Shown here in pieces: positions 36,327-46,928 of a stretch of 64,000 nucleotides of DNA; position 1 is the first letter of the stretch, and every line of letters starts with the position of its first letter. A program made the position numbers and the translations under genes. Under the pieces are notes generated by a model. It saw only the letters and a program-made list of their open reading frames with translations, was not told the DNA's origin and did not search any database. The stretch spans positions 28,568,283-28,632,282 of the forward strand of contig NC_063156.1 of the NCBI RefSeq assembly GCF_020921035.1, given 5' to 3'. The DNA is from Rhodamnia argentea. Lineage: Eukaryota > Streptophyta > Magnoliopsida > Myrtales > Myrtaceae.

Positions 36327-37205
36327 GGGATAAGCACGATAAAAGTGTCATAACTTTTGAACGACGTTCACTTGAGTGTCATTACTTTCAAAACGTTCAC
36401 TTAAATGTTATATCGGAGCAAAATCGTTCACTTCGGTGCTATTTTTGCGGGGAAAGTTGACGTTGATTTTTTGCTATTATTTTAGTAATTTCTCGGTGCC
36501 ATGTGGATTTTCTTTATATTTTTTAATACTTTATGAATTTTTTTATTCATTTTGATGTTTTTATTTTTATTTTAATTATTTAATATTTCTATAAAAAAAA
36601 AAGAAGGAAACCCTTAGGTTTCTTGGTGGTGGTTGGCGAAGTTACCGACAAGAGTCTCGCCCGCCAAGACTGGTAGGCCCAAGAGCCGGGGTCGGCTCAC
36701 CCCGGGTGGACGAGGCCGCAACGGCCTTGGCCGATGGCCGTCGTGGCCTCGGCGGCCGTTGGAGAAGGCCTCGCACCCTCGAGGCGAGGGCTTCGCGCCC
36801 TCGCCCACGGTTGCCGAGGCTGCGGCGGTTGTCGCCCAGGGTCGTTGCGGCCTCGCCGACCCGAGACGAGTCGACCCCGGCCCCTGGACCGGTCGGTGGT
36901 GGCTGGCGAGGCACCATAGAGAAATCAAGGGTTTGGCCTTTTAAAAAAAAAATTTCAATAATTAAACAAACCAGAAAAATAAAATCAGCAAAAAAAAAAA
37001 GAATTAATGAAAATTTTCGCGTGTACATTAAATATTCAAAAAAATTGGTTCGCCAGTGCCATGTCGCCTTTTACGGCGTATACGTCGGCGATAGTACTCA
37101 ACTAAACGATTTTTGAAAATTATGACACTTAATTAACGTTTTAAAAGTTATGGCACTCAAGTGGACATCGTACAAAAGTTATGGCACCGATAATGTACTT
37201 GTCCC
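36327..37205. mobile_element. Mutator-like inverted-repeat element with GC-rich core
   Basis: It begins GGGATAAGCACGATAAAAG and ends CTTGTCCC (inverted GGGACAAGTACATTATCG). Perfect 10-bp duplications CCGTATAAGC flank it (36317-36326 and 37206-37215), within the 8-11 bp range of Mutator-like elements. Arms of about 110 bp carry CATAACTTTTGAACG words. The core (36625-36940) is GC-rich with GCGAGGGC and CCCTCGCC words, and the long frames on both strands there are compositional. No transposase. The perfect duplication suggests a fairly recent insertion. Confidence 0.7.
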
Positions 37206-37259
37206 CCGTATAAGCAGATTTTTTTTTTTACTTGCCAATAATGTAAGCTTGATATTATT

Positions 37260-37960
37260 AGGGAAGATTTTGATAAATAATCTTTATTTAAAATAAAGAT
37301 TTGAATTGCCAAAATAAATAAATATTTGTGGATGACATTCTTGGAAATAATATTTCATGTTCGGTATGTTTCAAGTCGGAAATACAAACTTTATTTAAAA
37401 TAAAATTAAAAATAAGCTAAAAATTTTAACAAAAAACCTTAAACTTAAATAAATAAAAAAAGGAAAAGACATTTCTGGGTAGAGAACTAGGCGATGAGTG
37501 TCGCCGCCCCCAACCTTGCCGGCCATTGCTGGTGACGGGGGGGCGGCGGCGGCGAGGGCTGTGCAAGCCCTCGCCACCTATTCTACAAGTTCACATTTTT
37601 TTTTTAGTTTTGATATTTTTGTTAATTTTTAACCTAATTTTTCACTTTATTTTGAAAAAAAATTGTATTTTTTTTTATTTTTTTTTCTAATTTTTTATTT
37701 TTGTAAAGTAATTAAGTTTGTATTTTTAGTTTTTTTTTTCAATTTTTACATTTTTTAATTGATGAATGGACCTCGCCGGAGCCACGTCGGCTTCAAATAA
37801 TAATAAAATAATGCCACTTCACATTTCTAGCGTAACAAATCGGATTTGGCACCGAAACGATCTTTTTTCCAAAAAATTGGCATTAAGTGATCCGATTGAA
37901 ATTTTTGGCACCAAATTAATCTCCGTACATAATTTTTGGCACTAAAAGTACCCTTTTGCC
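37260..37960. mobile_element. GC-cored inverted-repeat element, about 700 bp
   Basis: The right part (37840-37960) has repeated TTTTTGGCACCAAA-type words. The left part is AT-rich with GAATTGCCAAAAT. The core at 37490-37590 contains GGCGGCGGCGGCGAGGGC and CCCTCGCC. Ends are approximate and no target duplication was found. Confidence 0.4.
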
Positions 37961-38290
37961 TAAGAATTTGTGTATAATCCCTTCGTGAAATTGAGAAATT
38001 ATTTCGTGAAGAATTGAGGGGTTAAATAATACGATAGTTATTGGATGTAATTGAGATTGAGAAACACCGAGAGTGTTTGAGTGACTTTAGTACAGTTTGT
38101 AATCTTCATTGTATCAATTGATTTATACTGAAACTTGATGATGTTCTCCCGTGAACGTAGGTCTCTACGATCGAACCGCGTACATCCGGTGTCCGATTTA
38201 TTTTCTTGTTTTGTTTATTTATTGTTTGATCCGCGCAACAACTTAGCTGAAAATACCATCCTCATATTTAAGATCTCGTTTGAACTTGCA
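37961..38290 (+). mobile_element. LTR fossil, Copia-like
   Basis: It contains the block AATCTTCATTGTATC, then CTCCCGTGAACGTAGGTC and CGAACCGCGTACATC, which are typical of the 3' part of Ty1/Copia long terminal repeats. No internal region or partner repeat was found, so it is an old, broken remnant or solo LTR. Ends are approximate. Confidence 0.5.
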
Positions 38291-38639
38291 TCTCGGTTTT
38301 AATACTACTTACGAATCAAGTATTTTCTTTCCAAATTAACCCTTCCCGCCGCTCCAGCTATCCTCCCCAAAGCCCATCTAATTAAAACCCTAACCCAACC
38401 TGAGCTGAGCCCATCCCCTACAGTACCGCACCGTCACCACCCTCCCATCTCGAGCCGAACCACAACCTTGTCTTTGGCAGCCACCCATGACCATGCTCCT
38501 CTCTCCCTCCCTGCCCAGTGTTCTTTGTCATGGCACCTCTCTACCGAGCATCAACGAGGGCTCGATGACCGGATGTGGTTGAACCCGTTGGAGTTGGCGA
38601 ATACTTCGGAGACCTTTGTTTCTCACACCGGGTACGCCC

Positions 38640-39010
38640 ACGTGAGCTTAGGGAAACCGAAGTGTTACCCAACGACATGTGACCCCTGTGCGAGGGATGC
38701 GGGGGTTCGGGGGCAGCGCCCCCGACACGGGTGTCTCGTTGCCCGGTCGGTAGGCGGGGGTTCGAGGGCAGCACCTCCCGACGGGGTTTGGACTTTTATT
38801 TAAGCTGGCCCGTATGGTGGAATTAAGAGGTTTTAGGTTTTCTAGCCCGTTTTTGGGCATATATATTTTGCTCGGTTTTATCATTATGCAAGTTGAATTG
38901 GCTGTAAACCGAAAAATATAGTAAAAAATCTTTTTGCGGGACGTAGCCCTAATTTTGGGATGAACCTGGGTAATCTCGTGCGTCATTGCAGTTTTTCTTG
39001 ATTCGGTGTG
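38640..39010 (+). mobile_element. Possible LTR fossil
   Basis: It carries GGGGGTTCGGGGGCAGCGCC and a second similar block, then a TATATATTTT segment and a terminal-looking 'TTTTTCTTGATTCGGTGTG'. Such GC-rich 'GGCAGCGCCCC' blocks are common in plant Copia-like LTRs. No internal coding region or partner was found. Old and broken. Confidence 0.35.
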
Positions 39011-39745
39011 TGATCGTCTGATTCGATTTCGATAAATCCCTTGAGAACTTGCTCCACGATCCGGTCGAGCCCCACCCTGCGGCGTTGAGCTCGGCAGCGA
39101 CCAAACCCGTGGAGGGCGTCAACAAGGCCTGACCGTGGCCTAAAAAGTTTCGTGCGAATGCACATTGCTTTAGCATTGCAATATATAACAGGAGTCGCCC
39201 ACACTCCCAAATCTAGTTCGAGGTTTAGGGTTTTGAACCCAATGGAATTCAAGAGCCGGCTCAGAGCGGTCTATCTAGACCCGGTAGAGACTCAAACTGC
39301 TGTTCTTGACGAGTCCTTCGGATATAAAAGTCGACCCATCTTCTTTTTATTTGACCCATTTGAAATCTTTCGGAGGACGTGCAACATGGGGATAGTGCGC
39401 TCTGCATTGCAATGCACTCGTACTCACGTCATGTGACTTACTGTCATTAATGTTGCAACGGCCCCCGACCCCCTAACACCACCAGGGCACGGAAGCCATC
39501 GCACGGCCGTTCACGTATCAAATTCGGATGTGAAATCCGTGTCAGTTGATGCCATTGAGGAGTATACTAGCTTTCGAATCTGTGTATGTGAAATTCATGT
39601 CGTTTTCGACTTTGTCAATGTCTGCTTTTCGTATGTATTATCAGCTAGTGTCGCAGGATGGGGCCGGGGAATACCGATTTGCATCTCGCCCACTCCTCAA
39701 TCTCCAGTTGGAGTTTCGTTGTTCCAGAAAACACTTCCCCATGAA
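39011..39745. other. Intergenic; no gene seen
   Basis: Mixed composition, with short frames on both strands (39152-39436 and 39530-39856) lacking known motifs. Confidence 0.35.
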
Positions 39746-39747
39746 TT

Positions 39748-40330
39748 TTTTATTTTTTTTTTTTGGTTAGAAATTACATTTCATTTCATTCACTTCATCA
39801 AGTTACAAGAGAAAAATATCGCAGTTCGACTGCAAATCAAAATACATCCTAAATAACTTCAAAACAAAGCAAGTTTCAGATAATAAGAGAATTTATCGGA
39901 ACAAGACTATGGGTTACATTCTCAAAAAGCACATCTATGACTTATTCACACCATAATCAGCGGTTGATCACTAAATCTGTTTTCGGTAATGAGCGCACAC
40001 CGAGAACTCCATCTGTTGCTATGACTTTGCCTTTCGGAGGTGCATGTCAAGGTTTGACGTCCTCAACACCATCATCGAGTAGAGTAAAAAGGTTGGACGA
40101 GCATAGATTTGACACTTATAAGAGCGAAACTTTCACGAAGTTTCTCTAATCTCCTTCAAAACTGGACTTGTTCATCAACAAAATCTGAGGAGAGCGAACC
40201 TCAAAAACATACTCACAGGAAACCCCAAATCTAAACTAAAGTGGGAGGGGAGGGAGGCCGTTAGAAAATGTTACTGGCGTCTAGGGTTTGGGGAGGGTGG
40301 AGGGAGAGAGAGGGGGTTGTGTGGAGGGAG
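39748..40330 (-). mobile_element. Possible LINE/retroposon 3' end (minus strand)
   Basis: A T12 tract followed by GGTTAGAAATTACATTTCAT looks, on the minus strand, like the 3' end of a poly(A) retroposon (ATTTCTAACC then A). The next 500 bp are plausible retroposon 3' sequence without a coding frame. I found no target duplication. Weak call. Confidence 0.25.
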
Positions 40331-40617
40331 GAGAGGAAAGAGTTGTTGTACATTTTGCAATTTCTCACTTCCCTGTGAATTGAAATATAAAATTACGTAC
40401 CCAAATTACCAACGAGAAGATTTTGTAATAATGCTAGGTATCTTACTACCGGGTCACAAAATTAGTATATTAAGTATGTTATCGACGCTCGTTGTGAGGC
40501 AGGAGAGAAAAAAAAAATCTCATTGTAAATCGGTCTCACTGTACGAGCATCAGTCAAGAATACGAAAGACTGATGCGGAAATAATGCACAATAAACTCCA
40601 CAATTAATGTACAAAGT

Positions 40618-40618
<1 letters not shown>

Positions 40619-40654
<36 letters not shown>
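40619..40654. repeat. AT microsatellite
   Basis: About 17 uninterrupted TA units. It lies about 450 bp upstream of the RING-H2 gene. Confidence 0.9.
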
Positions 40655-40657
<3 letters not shown>

Positions 40658-40993
40658 CAATTGTAGTAATGTAAACCATTCCAAATCATGATTAGCAATT
40701 TGATTAACACTGACAGAGCTGCACGAGTCCATTTCACAAACCTTGAGAAGGACTAAAGAAGTTTATCCTGTCTCTTCCTCGGAGGAGCCAGGATTCCTCG
40801 TTAGACTTCCGATCGTTAATGGATACCATCGACATATGAGTCATGTCAATATCCTTCCGCCAAAAACACACAAAAAAAAAACGAACGAGTCTTTTTCCCA
40901 CGATTCCCAAACGTTTCGTCCACGTTTTAAGAAAATCACCGGAAAATCGATAATGTCCGAAGAACTTTCCTTTGTCTCGGAACGCTTAGTGCC

Positions 40994-41005
40994 CTTTTAT
41001 AGAAA
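40994..41005 (+). promoter_or_regulatory. Candidate TATA region of the RING-H2 gene
   Basis: CTTTTATAGAAA lies about 100 bp upstream of the start codon and would place transcription near 41030. This is a weak match to TATA and the only candidate seen. Confidence 0.3.
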
Positions 41006-41103
41006 CTTATATTCCGATTCGATTCATATATCATGAGCCTCTTTTTGATCTCTAGCAAGTGAAATCTCTCTGCTCCTAGAAACACATTATTCAGATTTCC
41101 TCC

Positions 41104-41664
41104 ATGGACGGAGAACATCACCACCACAACCGCAGGTTCGAGCTCGACCCGCTGATCATCGGCCTCCTCGGGATCATGGTCGGAGCTGTCTTGGTCGCGA
41201 CCTACCACTGCATCCTCGTCGGCCTCCCCAACCCCATCGCCGCACACAATCAAGCTCAACCCAGTAGTGATTCCGATGAGCACGACCGAGAAAGTGATGA
41301 TCGGGCTCAGAGGCAAAGACAGGCCGGGCCAGGCCTTGCCTCGGCGCAGCTGGACATGGCCGTAATCCGCGACGACAAGGAGGACTCGAGAGGGGAAGAC
41401 GCGTGCGCCGTGTGCCTTTGTGAGCTCAAGGACGGCGAGCCCGTTCGGGTGCTGCCCGAGTGCATGCACTACTTCCACGCGGCTTGCGTCGACGCGTGGC
41501 TCTACTCGCACGCCAATTGCCCGCTGTGTCGAGCGAAGACTGATCCTCCGGCGGACGTCGTGCTCGCCGTGGCGGAACTCGACGGCATTCCGGCAGCGGA
41601 GCATCATAGACAGGCAGTTCTCGAGGGTCCGGACCCAGCCCGGGGAAGTAGCAACGTGTTTTAG
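41104..41664 (+). CDS. ATL-type RING-H2 E3 ubiquitin ligase (186 aa)
   Basis: This is a membrane-anchored RING-H2 protein that probably acts as an E3 ubiquitin ligase with an E2 partner. The intronless 186-residue product has a short His-rich N-terminus and one transmembrane helix (about 17-38). A charged linker follows, then a RING-H2 domain: Cys101, Cys104, Cys120, His122, His125, Cys128, Cys139 and Cys142, with the spacing C-x2-C-x15-C-x-H-x2-H-x2-C-x10-C-x2-C, and the Trp (W132) that contacts E2 enzymes. N-terminal membrane anchor, central linker, RING and no intron are the hallmarks of the ATL family. A clear GLD motif between helix and RING is not obvious. Which ATL it is cannot be told. 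Codons are GC-rich compared with the flanks. Confidence 0.88.
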   Translation: MDGEHHHHNRRFELDPLIIGLLGIMVGAVLVATYHCILVGLPNPIAAHNQAQPSSDSDEHDRESDDRAQRQRQAGPGLASAQLDMAVIRDDKEDSRGEDACAVCLCELKDGEPVRVLPECMHYFHAACVDAWLYSHANCPLCRAKTDPPADVVLAVAELDGIPAAEHHRQAVLEGPDPARGSSNVF

Positions 41665-41699
41665 TTCCGAGTTTTAGATGAGAGAGATTGGAAAGACAA

Positions 41700-42304
41700 G
41701 AAAGTCAGCTCGTCGGGTTGGTGATCCATGGAAGAAAACGGGGGCTGCGCGTATTGGATTTTTCGATTCATAGAAGTAACGAAGTGTATTAAAACTACGC
41801 CGGACTTAAAAATGGTAACACGTAAATATTCGAATCGAGACAACGATTTGGTCGATAGGACGGCAAACATCGAGAATTAATAACGCCAAATCGTAACTGA
41901 TGAAGCCATTCATGCATTCTTATGGTAAATCTCAAGGTTCCCCACACGGATTACTACGTCACAATCGGATCGGTTTACGTTTGTAGTGTTTGAGGTATCG
42001 CCGAATCCTGCAGGACATAGAGTTGATCTAGATGCGAGTTGACGGGGCACGAGCAGAACTGTTTTCTGGGCCCGGCACGAGACAAAATCCAGGCCCGTAT
42101 TTAAAAGCTGAAGGCCCAGGCCCGCCCAACTACCAATTCCATTCGGAATGTGCACTGGATTTTTAACGCGAGTGTTGCGGGTACACGTGTGATGAGATAT
42201 ATTTTAATTGCTGTGAAAATACAATCTAGAGTTCGGTCAGCACAGCCCATGTACGCGACATAAATTTCTAGCCACCGAATGTAAGACTGTGGTCGCTACT
42301 CACT
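41700..42304. other. 3' flank of the RING-H2 gene; no gene seen
   Basis: AT-rich with short frames; 42040-42130 carries GGGCCCGGC and GGCCCAGGCCCG words. No feature assigned. Confidence 0.35.
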
Positions 42305-42817
42305 ACAGAGTGTTGTCACATTTTAGCCTCGTTGTTTTCAAATTCTTATCTCGTTGTTTCGTTAATTGAGTCAACCCGGTCAATTGTGGCTGGAAATCTC
42401 TGACACGGATGCCGGCCAGCCTTAAGTGGCGCGATCGGCGCTAACATGGTCAATTTTTATGTACACTTTATATTTTCTTTCTTTTTTCTTATGTCTTTGG
42501 CTGGCGAGGTTGCCGGCCAAACATTGTCGGCCAGAGATGCAAGAGTAAAACAAAGAAAAGACAAAAAGGATAAAATTACAAAAAAAAATATTAAAAAAAA
42601 TATTAAAATGTTATATAATATAGTCCACGTCGGCGCCGGTCGTGCCACATAAGACAACCGACGTCCACATCAGCAATTTTCGGTAAAAATTGACCAGATG
42701 AATTCAATTAGCAAAACGTGAAAAAAGTTTAGGATCCAATTTGCAAAATTAAAAAGTTTAGAACTGAATTGACTGAAGTGTAATAAATTTATGATTTTTT
42801 GGACAATTTTTTCCCAT
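42305..42817. mobile_element. Inverted-repeat element, about 510 bp
   Basis: The right arm (42625-42815) has GGCGCCGGTCGTGCCACATA, then 'AAAATTGACCAGATG' and 'AAAAAGTTTAGAACTGAATT', ending TTTTTTCCC. The left arm (42305-42440) has the matching inverse words (TTGAGTCAACCCGGTCAATT, GGCTGGAAATC). The middle contains GCCGGCCAAACATTGTCGGC. No coding capacity. Confidence 0.5.
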
Positions 42818-43226
42818 TACTACCTATTGGATTTCAGTCTCATAGCGCTCATCTGTCTAATATTCAGCACAAATTCAAAACCATCACAAATTCGAGCATC
42901 ATCCTAAAAAACGACACAAGCGAATGTCTGAAATAAAGGGTGCCAGCAAATGTCCAACGAAAAGAGCGTCCATCGAATTCGATCGTGTCAACCCCACATG
43001 CATATTCCATATTCCCAAAAGGAAAGACGTCGACAACTTCAAATTACTTGCTTCCAAACACAATTTATATCATGTTTGTCTATCAAAGTTGTCATTTTAA
43101 CATATCCAATTATGAGCACAAGATAACAAATATAGAATTACTTACGAGTCGATTGTGTCGTCTCCTCCATCGCCATTGTCACCACATAAAAGTCATGTAG
43201 TAGTGCGTGGCCGTTGTGTCATCACC
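42818..43226. other. Intergenic between two inverted-repeat elements
   Basis: About 410 bp of AT-rich DNA with no gene or repeat recognised. Confidence 0.35.
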
Positions 43227-43838
43227 ATACGGGAAATTACCAAAAAAGTTCTAAATTTATTGTACTTGTACTAATTCAGTCCTAAATCTTTTAATTTGAT
43301 CAATTTAGTCCTAAATATTTTGATATTTTACTAATTGAGTCATGCCGACTAATTTGGCTAGTAATCGCGGACGTGGACAAATTTTAAAAGTTTGCTAAAG
43401 AAATTTTGAATTCTTGTTATTTTTTTGGATTTTTATTTTCTCTTTTCTCTTTTCTTTTCCTTTTTCATTATGTCGGAGAGTGTTATCATCAGAGAACCTC
43501 ACTAGCAACAAAGGCCTCATCCAGACTAGGCGAGGGCAACCTCGCTGGTGGCTAGCGAGGCAACAAAGGCCTTAGCCCACGGTTCGGCGACCCTCATCGG
43601 CCATAAAAAACTTTCAAAACTTTCAAAAAAAAGAGATGATCTCAAAAAAATTATTCGTGTCGGCGTCGGCTATGTCACGTTAGACAACCACACATCCACG
43701 TTAGCCGTTTCCAGCCAAAATCGACCGAAAAGACTTAATTGCAAATTGTCGAAAGGTTTAAGACTAAATTGACCAGATTGAAAGGCTTAGGACTTAATTG
43801 ATACAAATGGGATAGGCTTAGGACTCTTTTACCCGCCA
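43227..43838. mobile_element. Inverted-repeat element with GCGAGG core, about 610 bp
   Basis: The left arm starts GGGAAATTACCAAAAAAGTT and has 'AATTCAGTCCTAAATC'. The right arm ends ATAGGCTTAGGACTCTTTTA followed by CCC, its inverse. The arms are about 150 bp. TATGTCACGTTAGACAACC marks the right arm-core boundary. The core (43490-43600) has GGCGAGGGCAACCTCGC and GGCTAGCGAGG. No transposase. Mutator-like or fold-back type; superfamily uncertain. Confidence 0.6.
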
Positions 43839-45388
43839 TCATAGCCGCCGCCGCCATCCCGTCCTCCACCACCATCAACCGCATTGCCAAAACAAGTGTA
43901 CTACCAAGTGGTATAGCAGCATGAATATACCAAGTTGTGCGTATAGCGGGAATGAAAACCATAACTTTCGACATAAAAGCTTACATCCTCTTCAAAACAT
44001 ATAAAGTAATCACGTGATGCAGCCATAACACTTTTTCTATTTTGCGTTCTTCGATTTTTCGCAATGCAGCTAAAGTTGTACAGTTACTGCGCTTTGGCTC
44101 ACCATGTTTTTGGTCCTCAAAGTTATGCGCTCGTTCTTTCGGTGGTCCCCCGGAGTCAAAAGCCCTCGTTTGACTATTTATAATTTGCATTCCTAAGTAG
44201 ACCCCATAATTGCATTAAACTCCACCAATTAATCGTCACACTGCACCCTTTGGGCACCTCCCTTTTCCCAATTTTCAATGTTCTCATCCGCCATCATATT
44301 TCAAAAAAAGCATCGCCATAAGGGAATTGTTCAGAACCTTCTTCGAAGTATTTTTGTAGGGTCCAAGAACTCTTGATCATGTCGAAAGCGTCGAAAGAGA
44401 ACAAGTTGATATTTTTCTTTTGGGAAAACACGACACTTAACCCGTTTCAATTATGAGTAAAACATTCATGTCTAAGGATGTCTTGTCTCGATTGCACGAA
44501 GTTATTTAGAAATAAGGATTGGGAAACATCAAAGACATAGGCGACTCTTCACTTCCATGCTGAAAATCTACCTCCATTTTGGTAAGAACGAGTTTCCAAC
44601 TAATTGTGCACCTTTTACGAGTTGTCATTTTCCTATCCATAAATGCCATTACCCTAACTCACACACCACCCACGTCCAAACCCTAGCCACAACCTCACTG
44701 CCGCCGCCGAGGTCTATGGCCAGTTAACCGGCATCCTTTGATGCCACGGAGAAGCCGCCTGACCCAATAGTTGTCCCTTTGCCCGTCATCCTCCCCGGTT
44801 CCCTCGAATTCTCTCGCACAAAGGAGGTGGACTGCCCGCGGGGGGAGGCTAGGGTTTGGGACGGAGCGGGTAGACTTGGGCTGATGAGAGGTCTTTTCTG
44901 TGGTCTGAGGCTCGGGTTTTTGGAACTTTTACACGAGGGATGATATTTAAGTCATTTTAGTGGGGCTGAAGTAGTAAGCTTAATATTCTTTTACTTAACA
45001 ATTTTGTGATTGGAGTGAATTTTTTCTGTTTTTCCTAAATGATTGAACTTGTGTGTATGGTATCCTATTTTCCCCCCTGAAATTCATGCATGCATCATAA
45101 GGTTTGGAGGAAGTTCTCAAGCACAAATTGAATTAGATATCCAAAACGTGGCTCTTGTGCGTGGAGACTTGACCATCATTATCACTAGATGAGTCTGCTC
45201 AAATGAAAAAAAAAAACCATTGTGGGCTGAGCTGCAGTCTCTCCATTTTCAGAGCATAAACACACATCTTTTTCCATGCATGATGAGAGCCACTAATCCC
45301 TCCCTCTCCCTCTCCCTCCTCTCTTTTTTCTCTCACCACAATGCTTAACACCGCAGAAATCTTATAGGTTAAGGAATAAGTATCAACT

Positions 45389-45390
<2 letters not shown>
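43839..45390. other. Intergenic, upstream of the Dof gene
   Basis: The 44660-44900 stretch is GC-richer with AGGCTAGGGTTTGGG-type words, but no gene model could be built. The last 150 bp are CT-rich. No known cis element besides those listed separately. Confidence 0.35.

Positions 45391-45391
<1 letters not shown>

Positions 45392-45433
<42 letters not shown>
45392..45433. repeat. CT microsatellite
   Basis: An uninterrupted run of about 21 CT units, about 60 bp upstream of the TATA box of the Dof gene. Long CT tracts near plant promoters are common and may influence transcription. Confidence 0.9.
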
Positions 45434-45434
<1 letters not shown>

Positions 45435-45493
45435 ACCCTTAAAAAAGCAAAGAACAAAAAGGAGCAGAGCAAGATGGAACAACAAGAAGTTAA

Positions 45494-45503
45494 TATATAA
45501 ATA
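45494..45503 (+). promoter_or_regulatory. TATA box of the Dof gene
   Basis: TATATAAATA lies about 200 bp before the start codon and predicts transcription near 45525-45535. The leader then has further CT runs (45561-45605). Confidence 0.6.
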
Positions 45504-45696
45504 ACCAAAAGGACCCCCCTTTATTTTTGCTCCTTCATTCCACTTCCTCTTTCCTTTTCTCGCCACATCTCTCTCTCTCTCTCTGCAACTCTTTTTCTCT
45601 CTCTGCCTGTGTTGATGTGATTCTCCCACTGCATATTTCTTCAAAGCCAACCCATCAAGCTTTACAAAAGAGAGATCATAGAACAACAAAGCAACC

Positions 45697-46928
45697 ATGG
45701 TTTTCTCATCCCTCCCAGCTTATCTTGATCCATCCAACTGGCAGCAGGTGAGGGTTTTCTTCGAAGATGGTTTCTTTGCTTTGCAAGAAAAAAGCTAAAA
45801 TTTTTCAAAAGATTAATATTCTCTCGTATGTTGCTTTTGTTAATCCCTTGTTTGAATATACCAGAGATATTTGATTTCTTGCTTTTCTTCCACACTTTCT
45901 CATAGCAACCAAGTCATCACCATCATCAAGCAGGAAATAGTGGTCTCAACACTCAGCTCCCACCAGCCCCTCCTCCGCCGCTGCCGCCTCCTCCCCCACA
46001 ACCTCATGGAGGAGCTGGAGGGAATCCCGGTGGCTCGATCCGGCCGGGTTCGATGGTCGAGCGGGCCCGGCTAGCCAACATACCCATGCCAGAGACGGCG
46101 CTCAAGTGCCCGCGATGTGAGTCCACCAACACCAAGTTTTGCTACTTCAACAACTACAGCCTCTCTCAACCAAGGCACTTCTGCAAGACCTGCAGAAGGT
46201 ACTGGACACGGGGGGGAGCATTAAGGAATGTTCCCGTTGGAGGCGGCTGCAGGCGGAACAAGAGGAGCAAAGGAAGCAGCTCCAAATCTCCCATCACCAG
46301 TGGCGGCGGTGACCAACAAGCCAGCGGCGGATCCGCCAGCAGCATCAGCTCAAGAAGCAGCGGTGGTCTCACCGGTGACATACTGAACCAGGCGACGGCG
46401 CAAATACCGGGCCTCCGCTACATGTCTCCAAACAGCTTGAGCAGCCTAGGTGAGCTGGGTAATTCGGGAGAGATGGGGTTGAACTACGGCGGGATTCCTG
46501 GTTCTATGGTTGGGGAAGCCGGGAATTTGAGCTTCCAATTGGGTGGTAGCAGCTCGCTCTTATCGATGGGAAGCATGGAGCACCAGTGGCGTCTACATCA
46601 GGTCACACAGCAGTTCCCCTTCATGAGTAGCTTGGACAAGCACACCAATCTGTACCCAATGGATGCTTCCACTAGTGGTGTCGAGCCGTCGGGTTTCGCA
46701 GGTCATCATCATCATCATCAACAGGTGAGGCCAAATCTGTTCATGAACTCAGGGGCTTCTCAGACGAACTCCGTGAAGGTGGAAGACATCAACCAAGATC
46801 AGCTGAATTTGTCAAGGCAGTTGATGGGGAATTCAGGGGCTAATGACCAGTTCTGGAGTGTTGGTGGCGTTAGCGCATGGACCGATCTTTCGGGTTTTAG
46901 CTCTTCTTCTACAAGCAGTGCTTTATAG
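45697..46928 (+). CDS. Dof zinc-finger transcription factor, DOF2.4/DOF5.1 type (357 aa)
   Basis: Dof proteins bind AAAG DNA sites. The DOF2.4/DOF5.1 (PEAR) clade promotes early phloem and vascular cell divisions. Exon 1 (45697-45747) encodes [17 protein letters not shown] and ends at CAG|GTGAGG. Exon 2 (45906-46928) starts after CATAG with QPSHHHHQ. The product is 357 residues. A Pro-rich stretch (about 35-55) precedes the Dof domain at about residues 83-137, whose zinc ligands are Cys85, Cys88, Cys110 and Cys113 ([20 protein letters not shown], then [15 protein letters not shown]). The basic run CRRNKRSKG follows. The C-terminal half is Ser/Gly-rich with a His run. The start MVFSS-P-YLDP-NW is typical of this clade and settles the start. 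Assignment to a single Arabidopsis gene is not possible by eye. Confidence 0.93.

Noticed and set aside
36614-37116. Several Arg/Pro/Ala-rich frames on both strands
   Set aside because: They lie in the GC core of a mobile element and reflect its composition. The same applies to 18635-19280, 7749-8195 and 53921-54127.
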